NCBI RefSeq assembly: GCF_033366695.1
Contig: NZ_JAOBTQ010000001.1
Location: 7,750,001-7,814,000, forward strand
DNA: 64,000 nucleotides
From: Streptomyces sp. SCL15-4
Lineage (GTDB): Bacteria; Actinomycetota; Actinomycetes; Streptomycetales; Streptomycetaceae
Direction: 5' to 3'
The position numbers and the translations under genes are program-made. The notes under the pieces were generated by a model. It did no database searches. It was not told the origin of the DNA and saw only the letters and a program-made list of their open reading frames with translations. Below, one piece after another: positions 48,090-55,552 of the stretch; the stretch's first letter is position 1, and each line of letters starts with the position of its first letter.

Positions 48090-48722
48090 ATGAAGAACTC
48101 TTCCGTGAACACCGGCCGGTTGCTGGGCGCGGGCCTGCGGGCGCTGCTGGTGTTGACCGTGCTCACAGGCGTTCTCTATCCGCTGGCCGTCACAGGTGTG
48201 GCCCAGGCGCTCTTCCCCGGCCCCGCGAACGGCTCGCAGATCAAGGCGGACGGCAAGGTCGTCGGTTCCTCTCTCATCGGACAACAGGGCTACGACCTGC
48301 GGTACTTCCAGCCCCGCCCGGCAGGCGGACTGACCGAAAACTCGGTCGACACGCGATACCGGCTGCTGGTGTCGGGCGCGACCAACCTCGCCGCCGACAG
48401 CGAGGAACTGCTCCGCCGGGTCGAGGACGCCAAGGCCGAGGTCGTCCGCGTCAACTCGGTGCCCGGCCACCCGGTCAGGCCCGCGGACGTCCCCGCCGAC
48501 GCCGTCACCTCCTCCGGCTCCGGCCTGGACCCCGACATCTCCCCGGCCTACGCCGCGCTCCAGGTGCGCCGGGTCGCCGTCAGGAACCACCTGCCCGTCA
48601 CCGCGGTGCGCGGGCTGGTCGAGCACCACACCGAGGGGCGGACCCTGGGCTTCCTTGGCGAACCCCGCGTGAACGTCCTGGAACTGAACATCGCGCTCGA
48701 GGACCTCGTGGCCGAGCGGTGA
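48090..48722 (+). CDS. kdpC: Potassium-transporting ATPase subunit KdpC
   Basis: The 210-residue protein has one N-terminal membrane helix (about residues 13-38) and a periplasmic-side domain with G-S-x-L-I-G-Q, Y-F-x-P-R-P and the late S-G-S-G-L-D-P-D-I-S-P block of KdpC. It assists K+ binding in the complex. It starts 5 nt after kdpB. KdpD/KdpE sensor genes are not present in this window. Confidence 0.94.
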   Translation: MKNSSVNTGRLLGAGLRALLVLTVLTGVLYPLAVTGVAQALFPGPANGSQIKADGKVVGSSLIGQQGYDLRYFQPRPAGGLTENSVDTRYRLLVSGATNLAADSEELLRRVEDAKAEVVRVNSVPGHPVRPADVPADAVTSSGSGLDPDISPAYAALQVRRVAVRNHLPVTAVRGLVEHHTEGRTLGFLGEPRVNVLELNIALEDLVAER

Positions 48723-49245
48723 CGCTCCCGCGCGACCCCGCTCGGGAGCCGATGGCACCAGGACGCGTCCCGGTGCCATCGGCTCCCGGGCCGTGCACGG
48801 GAAAGGCGCACGGCCGGCCCCGGGTCCTCGTGCGGCCTCCAGGCCCGCCGCCACGGTGCCGACGGCATCGAGGCGCCGCGCGGCTGGGCCACGTCACCCG
48901 GCCGTGGCCAGGGCTCTCCGAGTGCGGGGCGGCCGGGCCGGTGCCGGCCGCCGACCGGGACGTCGCTGCCGTTCTCGCGGCCAGAAGACGTATACCGGGC
49001 GCGGCTGGTGGGCTGGTCCTACGGCGCACTCGGCGGCGCGCCCGGCGCGCACCGGGACCCCGGCAGGGCCCTCGGTACGACCCCGGTCGACGGCGTCCGG
49101 CCCTACGACCGGCCGGACAAGGCCATGGAACACCGCGTCCGCGAGCTGTTCCGGCGGCTGAACCGGGCCGTGCCGCCGCGGCCCCCGACCGGTCCGGCCC
49201 CGCGGACGACCGCCGGGGAGGCCGGAAGCGCGCCCTGACTCGCCG
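48723..49245. other. Gene-free region after kdp, possible decayed gene
   Basis: Apart from the kdp terminator, no intact gene is supported. A plus-strand open frame (about 48990-49238) reads V-Y-R-A-R-L-V-G-W-S-Y-G-A-L-G and later R-V-R-E-L-F-R-R-L-N-R, which looks protein-like but has no ribosome site or recognisable family. It may be the end of a decayed gene. Confidence 0.25.
48743..48788 (+). terminator. Terminator of the kdp operon
   Basis: A perfect 17-bp stem (48743-48759 with 48772-48788) with a 12-nt loop begins 20 nt after the kdpC stop. The loop itself contains a GGACGCGTCC palindrome. Confidence 0.8.
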
Positions 49246-49758
49246 TCACCGGATCGGATCCGTCCGCGGATCGACGACCCAGTGGTTGGTCCGGAGCATC
49301 CGCCCGGCGAACTCCACCTCGGCCTCCGCCCGGAACCGGAACCCGACGGACCGGCAGATGCCGTTCGACGCCGCGTTGGTGACCGCCGGGAAGGCGTGCA
49401 CCACGCCCCACCGCCCCTGGTCCCGGGCCGCCTCCAAGAGCGCGCGGACGGCGCGCTTGCCCAGGCCGCGGCCCTGGAACTCCGGCAGCACCATCCACCC
49501 GATCTCGGAGACCGGCCCGCCGCCGGGGTCGTGGGACCAGAGGGTCACCTGGCCCGCCACCACCTCCGGGCTGCCCGGGTCGGGGACGATCATCTTGATC
49601 CACGCCTGGTCGTCCGCCGCCTGCCGGACATCCCGCCGGACCTTGTCCGCGATGCCCTCGCGTGGCAGGGGGCCGCCGAGGTCGGCCATCATGGCGGGGT
49701 CGCAGCGCATCCGGACGTAGACGCCGGCATCGCCCGGTGACACATCGCGCAGTTCCAC
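49246..49758 (-). CDS. GNAT family N-acetyltransferase
   Basis: The 170-residue acetyltransferase resembles the RimJ/RimL-like group. The acetyl-CoA loop is Q-G-R-G-L-G-K near residue 110 and a late R-x-x-G-F-x-F-R-A-E-A-E segment follows. GTG 49758 has GGAGGAG 5 nt upstream. The substrate is unknown. It lies just downstream of the HelR-like gene on the same strand (50 bp), so it may share its transcript. Confidence 0.8.
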   Translation of the reverse strand: MELRDVSPGDAGVYVRMRCDPAMMADLGGPLPREGIADKVRRDVRQAADDQAWIKMIVPDPGSPEVVAGQVTLWSHDPGGGPVSEIGWMVLPEFQGRGLGKRAVRALLEAARDQGRWGVVHAFPAVTNAASNGICRSVGFRFRAEAEVEFAGRMLRTNHWVVDPRTDPIR

Positions 49759-49808
49759 AGGTCTCCTCCGTTTTCCCGGGATCGTCCCATGGACGGCTCC
49801 CGGCGAGG

Positions 49809-51980
49809 TCACGGGCTGGTGAGCAGCACGAGCCGGCCGGTGGCGCGGGTCATCGCGACGTAGCGGTCCACCGCTCCGCGGACACCGGTGCCGAAGCGGT
49901 CCGGGTCGACGAGGACGACCAGGTCGAACTCGAGCCCCTTGGTCAGCTCGGGCGGCAGGGAGCGGACCCGGGAGGTCGCCGGGAACGCGGGGTCGCCGAT
50001 GACGCAGGCGGTCCCGTCGTCGTGCGTGGCGAGCCAGGCGTCCACGATCGAGCGCAGCTCCGATACGGAGCCGCGGGCGACGGGAACACCGCTGCGGCGC
50101 ACGGACACCGGCACGTTGGCGTCGGGCAGCGCGGCCCGGATCACCGGCTCGGCCTCGGCCATGACCTCCTCCGGAGTCCGGTAGTTCACGCTCAGCGAGG
50201 CCAGCCGGACCCGGTCGAACCCGACCCGTTCGAGCCGTTCGCTCCAGGACTCCGTGAACCCCTGCCGGGCCTGCGCCCGGTCCCCGACGATCGTGAAACT
50301 CCGGGACGGGCACCGCAGCAGCAGCATCTGCCACTCCGCGTCGGTCAGTTCCTGGGCCTCGTCCACGACGATGTGCGCGAACGGCCCGGCGAGCAGGTCG
50401 GGATCGGCGGCGGGCAGCTCGCCCTCGTCCACCAGGCTGACCTTCGCGTCCTCGCCGCGCAGCATCGTCACCAGGCCCTCACCGTCGTCCCCGTCGGCCC
50501 CGGAACCCGCCACGGCCTCGATCAGGGTGTCGACGACCCGCTCCATGCGTTCCCGCTGGGCCTCGAGGACCGCCGCGTTCCGACGCGCGCGCCGCGCCGC
50601 CGCCGGGTCGCCGAGCCGCTGCCGCGCCGCGTCCAGCAGCGGCAGGTCCGACACCGTCCAGGCCTGCGCGTCCGCCCGCCGCAACCGCCGGACCTCGTCC
50701 CGGCCGAGCCAGGGAGCGCACAGCCGCAGGTAGGCGGGCACCGTCCACAGGTCGCCGACCAGGTCGGCCGCCTCCAGCAGCGGCCACGCCCGGCCGAAGG
50801 CCGTCAGCAGCTCCCGGTTCGTCCGCAGCGACCTGCGCAGCAGCGCGGCCGGGGCGCCGCCGTCGTGTTTGTCCTCCAGGATCGTCAGCAGTTCCGCCAG
50901 CACCTGTTCCCGGGCCTCGTTGTGCGGCGTACCGGGCTCGGCCGCGTCGAACGCCGCCGCCCAGTCGTCCGCGGTCAGCCGGACGGTGGCCCAGGGAGTG
51001 GTGACCGTCATCTCCTCGGTGGGCGGCTCCTCGTAGAACCTGACGGCCGTCTCGATCGCCCGCACCATCCGCGCGGACGACTTCAGCCGGGCCACCTCCG
51101 GATCGGCCTCGGGCACCGCCCGGGCCCCCTCGGTGACGAGGTCCCGCAGCGTGCAGGTCTGCACACCCTCCTCGCCGAGGCCGGGCAGGACGTCGGCGAC
51201 GTAGGACAGGTACGGCCGGTGCGGCCCGACGAACAGCACCCTGCCCCGGCGGTGCCCGAGCCGCGGGTCGGCGTACAGCAGGTAGGCGGAGCGGTGCAGG
51301 GCGACGACCGTCTTGCCGGTGCCCGGGCCGCCGTCCACGACGAGCGCGCCCCGCGAGTCCGCCCGGATGATGGCGTCCTGGTCGGCCTGGATGGTGCCGA
51401 GCACGTCCCGCATCCGCGCCGAACGGCTGCCGCCCAGACCGGCGATGAACGCGGACTGGTCGTCCAGCGCGGCATGCCCCACCAGGCCGTCGGCGGTGAA
51501 CACCTCGTCCCAGTAGTCGCCGATCCGGCCGTTCGTCCAGCGGTACCGGCGGCGGCTCACCAGACCCATCGGGTGGGCGTGGGTGGCGCCGAAGAACGGC
51601 TCGGCGGCGGGGGAGCGCCAGTCGACCAGCAGCCGCCGGCCCGTGCTGTCGGTGAGGCCGAGCCGTCCGACGTACACGGGCTCGGGGTCGTCCGCGGTGA
51701 CCATGCGCCCGAGGCACAGGTCCAGTCCGAAGCGGCGCAGCGTGCGCAGCCGGGCGGTCAGCCGGTGGATCTCCGCGTCCCGGTCCATCGCCTGCCGGCC
51801 GGTGCCGCCGGGCGCCCGGCGTTCGGCGTCGAGCCGCTCGGTCAGTTCGGCGATCGACCGCTCCAGGCACTGCGCGATCGCCGCGAAGTGCCGCTCGTCG
51901 TCGCCGATCAACGCGGGGTCGGCCTTGGCGGACAGCCGGTCGGGAAGGGCGAAGGCGCTGGTGGTCGGGTGGGATGTCAC
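49809..51980 (-). CDS. helR: UvrD/HelD-family ATPase, HelR-like RNA polymerase motor
   Basis: This 723-residue superfamily 1 helicase-like protein has Walker A G-G-P-G-T-G-K-T near residue 220, V-D-E-A-Q-E-L as Walker B, and a late M-T-R-A-T-G-R-L-V-L-L motif VI. The N-terminal third (coiled-coil E-R-S-I-A-E-L-T-E-R-L, then V-D-W-R-S-P-A-A-E-P-F-F) matches my memory of actinobacterial HelR, which frees RNA polymerase from DNA and from bound rifamycin. GGAG lies about 9 nt before the ATG. It follows a rifamycin-type glycosyltransferase gene on the same strand. HelR versus another HelD paralogue is inferred from N-terminal sequence and context. Confidence 0.75.
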   Translation of the reverse strand: MTSHPTTSAFALPDRLSAKADPALIGDDERHFAAIAQCLERSIAELTERLDAERRAPGGTGRQAMDRDAEIHRLTARLRTLRRFGLDLCLGRMVTADDPEPVYVGRLGLTDSTGRRLLVDWRSPAAEPFFGATHAHPMGLVSRRRYRWTNGRIGDYWDEVFTADGLVGHAALDDQSAFIAGLGGSRSARMRDVLGTIQADQDAIIRADSRGALVVDGGPGTGKTVVALHRSAYLLYADPRLGHRRGRVLFVGPHRPYLSYVADVLPGLGEEGVQTCTLRDLVTEGARAVPEADPEVARLKSSARMVRAIETAVRFYEEPPTEEMTVTTPWATVRLTADDWAAAFDAAEPGTPHNEAREQVLAELLTILEDKHDGGAPAALLRRSLRTNRELLTAFGRAWPLLEAADLVGDLWTVPAYLRLCAPWLGRDEVRRLRRADAQAWTVSDLPLLDAARQRLGDPAAARRARRNAAVLEAQRERMERVVDTLIEAVAGSGADGDDGEGLVTMLRGEDAKVSLVDEGELPAADPDLLAGPFAHIVVDEAQELTDAEWQMLLLRCPSRSFTIVGDRAQARQGFTESWSERLERVGFDRVRLASLSVNYRTPEEVMAEAEPVIRAALPDANVPVSVRRSGVPVARGSVSELRSIVDAWLATHDDGTACVIGDPAFPATSRVRSLPPELTKGLEFDLVVLVDPDRFGTGVRGAVDRYVAMTRATGRLVLLTSP

Positions 51981-52146
51981 GTCGCTGTCTCCGATGAGGC
52001 CGCGTTGCCGGCCGCGTAGTGGTGGTGTCGATGGTTCCGGGCCGGGCGCCTGCCGGTCCGGTGTTCACGGGTCGGCCGGCAGGGTGGGACGCCGGCCGGC
52101 CGGACGGGTCCCGAGGGCCCGGCGTTCAGCGGGCCGCCGTCGTCCG

Positions 52147-53364
52147 TCACCGGGAAGCCGCGGTGTCGAGCAGCAGCCGCGCCGCCACCGAGGCCCCGTC
52201 GGAGCGGACCCGGCCCGCCGCGGCGGCCGCCCGCGCGCGGGTCCCGGGAGCGAGCGCCGTGCGGAGCGCGGCCGACAGCGACGCGACGGTGGGGGCGGGG
52301 CCGTCGTGGGCCGCGCCGATGCCCAGGCCGGCCACCCGGCCGGCCCAGTACGGCTGGTCCGCCGCCTGGGGGACCACCACCTGGGGCGCTCCGGCCCGGG
52401 CGGCCGTGGTCGTGGTGCCCGCGCCGCCGTGGTGCACGACGGCGGCCACCCGGCCGAACAGCGCCTGCTGGTTGACCTCCCCGACCACGAGGCAGTCGGC
52501 CTCGTCACCGCCGAGGGACAGCTCCGCCCAGCCGCTCGCCACGATCACGCGGCGGCCCTGCGCGCGGACCGCCTCGACGGCGACCCGGGCCATGTCCGCC
52601 GTCGCGTGCAGGGGCATGCTGCCGAAGCCCACGTACACCGGCGGCGTCCCGGCGTCGAGGAACGCCGTCAGGCCGGCCGGGAGCGGGCGGGTGTCGGGCA
52701 GGATCCACGCGCCGGTCTGGACGACGTCGAGGTCCGGCGTGCCGTGCCACGGGTCCAGGAACGGGTCGCTCGCCAGCCACGGCCGGTCGCCGAGGACATA
52801 GGCGCGGACGTCGTCCACCGGTGGCAGGCCGAGGGACGCCCGGCCCGTGTCGAGCGCCGTCCGGAACAGCGCGTCGATGTTCCGGGCGTCCAGCTCCCAC
52901 AGCTCCCGGTTGCCGGTCACCTCCGGCGGGAGCGGGCGGCCCGGGTACGCGAGCGGCCGGCGGTGCGGCGCGGGCAGGGTGAGCTGCTGGAAGGTGACGG
53001 ACACCGAGCGGACCCCCAGCTTCTCGGCCACCGACAGCGCACCCGCGGCGGCGGGCAGCGCACCGGTCGCCACCAGCACGTCGCACCCCTCGGCCGCCTC
53101 GGTGACCGGGCCGAGCTGGCCGGCGATCAGGTCGGCCGCGCGCTCGGGCAGCGACGAGGGGGCCGGCGCCGCCCTCGTCAGCGCCCGGGCCGACGGGCCG
53201 ACGGGCACCAGCGGCACCTCCACGTCGGCGAGCCGGCGCGCGAAGTCCTCGTCCGGCGGCGCGCACACCCGCACCTGCGCGCCGTGCTCGCGCAACCGGA
53301 CCGCGAGTCCCGCCAGCGGTTCCACGTCCCCGCGCGACCCATATGTCGACAACACAACACGCAC
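52147..53364 (-). CDS. Glycosyltransferase, GT1 family (rifamycin-inactivating Rgt type likely)
   Basis: The 405-residue GT-B glycosyltransferase begins V-R-V-V-L-S-T-Y-G-S-R-G-D-V-E-P, typical of macrolide and antibiotic GT1 enzymes. Its donor-site signature near residues 305-330 reads V-V-H-H-G-G-A-G-T-T-T-T. The upstream palindrome at 53424-53446 closely resembles the rifamycin-associated element found before rgt, rph, rox and helR genes, and a HelR-like gene follows, so rifamycin glucosylation is the likely role. It is unlikely to decorate the macrolactam, 12 kb away. GTG 53364 gives a standard GT start with GGGAG upstream; 53391 is an alternative. Confidence 0.72.
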   Translation of the reverse strand: MRVVLSTYGSRGDVEPLAGLAVRLREHGAQVRVCAPPDEDFARRLADVEVPLVPVGPSARALTRAAPAPSSLPERAADLIAGQLGPVTEAAEGCDVLVATGALPAAAGALSVAEKLGVRSVSVTFQQLTLPAPHRRPLAYPGRPLPPEVTGNRELWELDARNIDALFRTALDTGRASLGLPPVDDVRAYVLGDRPWLASDPFLDPWHGTPDLDVVQTGAWILPDTRPLPAGLTAFLDAGTPPVYVGFGSMPLHATADMARVAVEAVRAQGRRVIVASGWAELSLGGDEADCLVVGEVNQQALFGRVAAVVHHGGAGTTTTAARAGAPQVVVPQAADQPYWAGRVAGLGIGAAHDGPAPTVASLSAALRTALAPGTRARAAAAAGRVRSDGASVAARLLLDTAASR

Positions 53365-53423
53365 TTGGCGGAACTCCCATTTCGGCGGCAATCTGGCTCA
53401 GGCCGTTGATTCTGCGCTACGAC

Positions 53424-53446
53424 GGGGGCCTTGCCGCAAGGCCCCC
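53424..53446 (-). promoter_or_regulatory. Rifamycin-associated element (RAE)-like palindrome
   Basis: Read on the minus strand, an 11-bp arm beginning GGGGGCCTTGC and its exact complement flank one central base. This nearly reproduces the RAE as I remember it (GGGGCTTGCGGCAAGGCCCC). A -10-like TAGCGC lies 4 nt beyond it towards the glycosyltransferase, so it sits at promoter distance. RAE-linked genes are induced by rifamycins. Confidence 0.72.
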
Positions 53447-53614
53447 TGTGCGCTATAAGTTAAGAGTGGCAAGGAGCGGCTGACCTCCTTGCCTTTGTTC
53501 TTTTACGGCGCCTGCCGGGGCATGAGTGTCCTGCGGCGGTCTCCTGCCGGTCGACCGGCGGCTCCGGCGGGATACGGCCCCGTCCGGCCGCGACCGGTCC
53601 GCGTGGCTCCGGGC

Positions 53615-54013
53615 TCAGGACCGCAGGGCGAGCAGGCCCGCGGCCGTCTCCTCGAACCCGCAGGTGTCCAGGTAGAACGGGCGCAGGTGCTCCTCGAAGT
53701 CGACGTGCAGCCACGCGCAGCCGGCGGCACGGGCCTCGTCGGCCGCGCGGGCGACCAGCGCCGCGCCGACGCCCCGGGACCGGCACGCGCGGGCGACGAC
53801 CGTGTCCAGCAGGAAGGCGTGCGCCCCACCGTCCCAGCCGACGTTCACGAAGCCGACCAGAGCGCCGTCCCCCCACGCGCAGACCCAGCCCAGACTGTGG
53901 CGCTCCGCCCGCGCCCGCCGCCCGGTCGCGGCGACCGGACCCCCGAAGCCCTCGGCGTGCAGCGCGTCGAGAGCGGCGTCGGCGAAGTCGCCGCGCCACT
54001 CGTAAGTGATCAT
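53615..54013 (-). CDS. GNAT family N-acetyltransferase, small
   Basis: The 132-residue single GNAT domain has L-D-T-V-V-A, the acetyl-CoA loop C-R-S-R-G-V-G-A-A-L-V near residue 80, and the C-terminal F-Y-L-D-T-C-G-F-E. Arrangement and length are normal for the family. The ATG at 54013 has only a weak ribosome site. It is divergent from the leaderless kinase gene. The substrate is unknown. Confidence 0.8.
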   Translation of the reverse strand: MITYEWRGDFADAALDALHAEGFGGPVAATGRRARAERHSLGWVCAWGDGALVGFVNVGWDGGAHAFLLDTVVARACRSRGVGAALVARAADEARAAGCAWLHVDFEEHLRPFYLDTCGFEETAAGLLALRS

Positions 54014-54114
54014 CACGCCGCCGATGGTATGCCGGGTGCTCAACGGACCCGGCGCCGAGGCCCGGGCCCTCCGCCGGTCCGCCGGTTCCGTACCCGCATC
54101 CGTCCGGCGCGGGT

Positions 54115-54120
54115 TAGCGT
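54115..54120 (+). promoter_or_regulatory. -10 box of a leaderless promoter
   Basis: TAGCGT lies 7 nt before the kinase ATG (54128) and no ribosome site is present, so transcription probably starts at or next to the start codon. Confidence 0.5.
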
Positions 54121-54127
54121 GCTCTCC

Positions 54128-55552
54128 ATGTCCGGAAGAGCACCGCGGCGCCCCGCCCGCCCCCAACGTCCCCCAGCCGTACGCGACTACGACCTGCCAC
54201 GCTGGCGGGACGAGGGCAGCCTCGGCCGTGGCAAGCCCTTCGTGCGCAAGGCGACCGAGGTGAACGGCGGCCGGAAGGCCGTCGTCAAGCACACCGCCGA
54301 CCCGCCCGACGCGCGCCTGACCCGGTTCCAGCGGACCCGCCTCCAGCGCTTCCACCAGGAGGCGCTGTACATGCGCCGGATGAACGGCACGCCCGGCATC
54401 CTGCCGGTCTGGGACATCGACGACGAGCACGGCGACCGGCCCCGCTGGTACGCCATGCCGCAGGCCCGCCCGCTGGCCGACGCCCTCGACGAGAACTCCA
54501 CCCTCCTCGACGTCGTCGCCCACGTCACCGACCTGGCCGGAACCCTGGCCGCCCTCGCCGAGCAGGGCACCTACCACCGCGACATCAAGCCCGACAACCT
54601 CTTCTGGTACGACGGCGCGCCGGTCCTCGGCGACTTCGGGATCGCCGCCATCGCCCGGATGCCCGCCGGACTGACCCGGCAGGGAGAAGGGCTCGGCCCC
54701 GCCAACTTCCTCGCCCCCGAGATGCGCCGGGCCGCGGGCCCCGGGGCCGGTGAGCGGGCCGACGTCTACTCCCTAGCCAAGACGCTCTTCGCCCTCGCCC
54801 ACCCCCGCCGCGGTCCCTACCCGCCGTTCGGCACCCATCGCGTGGACGCCGAGGAGTTCAGCTTGTGGTCGCTCGGCGGCGGCAACGCCACGCTGGCCCT
54901 CGGTCACGTCCTGGAGGCGGCCACCCAGCACCGGGTCGGCGACCGGCTGACCATGGCCGACTTCCACGCCGAGCTGCGCGCCTGGCTCGACGGCCACCGC
55001 GGCGACGCCGCCCGCTTCACGCCCCTCGGCGCCCAGTCCTTCCGCCGGGGCTGGGGCGATCCCTCCCTGTGGGACCGCCACCACCGCGACGAGGAAGCCA
55101 CCCGGGCGATGATGCTGCCCTCCATCCGCCGTATCGCCGAGGCCCTGACCGGCGACAAGGGCGCCTGGACCGAGGGCATCGACCACGAGGGCGGCGACAG
55201 CACCCTCGGCGCGTACGACTGGCAGCCCAACAGCGACGAAGGCTTCGTACCGGAGGGTGCGCTCTGGATGGCCACGCAGTCGCACGACGGCCGGCGCGTC
55301 GTCCTGGAAGCCGTCCTCGACCACGACGTCTGCTTCCTCGCCGAGGCCCAGCGCGGCGGCCCGCCGTGGACCCTGGAGCGGCAGTGGGGGCACACACCCT
55401 GGCACCGGCCCCGCCTGCCCCGCACCCACGACCGGCTCCGGGAGCTGACCGACGAGGTCGTCGACTGGATCGCGCACACCGCACCGGAAACCCCCGCCGC
55501 GCCGGACCGGCCGGTCGTCGACGGCCGTCTGGCGCCGGTCACAGGCCCATGA
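54128..55552 (+). CDS. Serine/threonine protein kinase-like protein
   Basis: The 474-residue protein has a kinase fold: likely ATP-anchoring Lys54 (A-V-V-K-H), catalytic loop H-R-D-I-K-P-D-N-L (150-158) and D-F-G (169-171). The glycine-rich loop is degenerate (G-S-L-G-R-G-K-P-F). There is no transmembrane helix or PASTA repeat. The last 180 residues form an unrecognised domain rich in Trp and His. The start appears leaderless. Its 3' end overlaps the convergent SpoIIE phosphatase gene by 14 nt, so kinase and phosphatase are physically linked. Confidence 0.85.
   Translation: MSGRAPRRPARPQRPPAVRDYDLPRWRDEGSLGRGKPFVRKATEVNGGRKAVVKHTADPPDARLTRFQRTRLQRFHQEALYMRRMNGTPGILPVWDIDDEHGDRPRWYAMPQARPLADALDENSTLLDVVAHVTDLAGTLAALAEQGTYHRDIKPDNLFWYDGAPVLGDFGIAAIARMPAGLTRQGEGLGPANFLAPEMRRAAGPGAGERADVYSLAKTLFALAHPRRGPYPPFGTHRVDAEEFSLWSLGGGNATLALGHVLEAATQHRVGDRLTMADFHAELRAWLDGHRGDAARFTPLGAQSFRRGWGDPSLWDRHHRDEEATRAMMLPSIRRIAEALTGDKGAWTEGIDHEGGDSTLGAYDWQPNSDEGFVPEGALWMATQSHDGRRVVLEAVLDHDVCFLAEAQRGGPPWTLERQWGHTPWHRPRLPRTHDRLRELTDEVVDWIAHTAPETPAAPDRPVVDGRLAPVTGP

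Noticed and set aside
52147..53364. Glycosyltransferase as macrolactam tailoring enzyme
   Set aside because: No deoxysugar genes in the window, kdp intervenes, and the RAE-like site points to rifamycin resistance.
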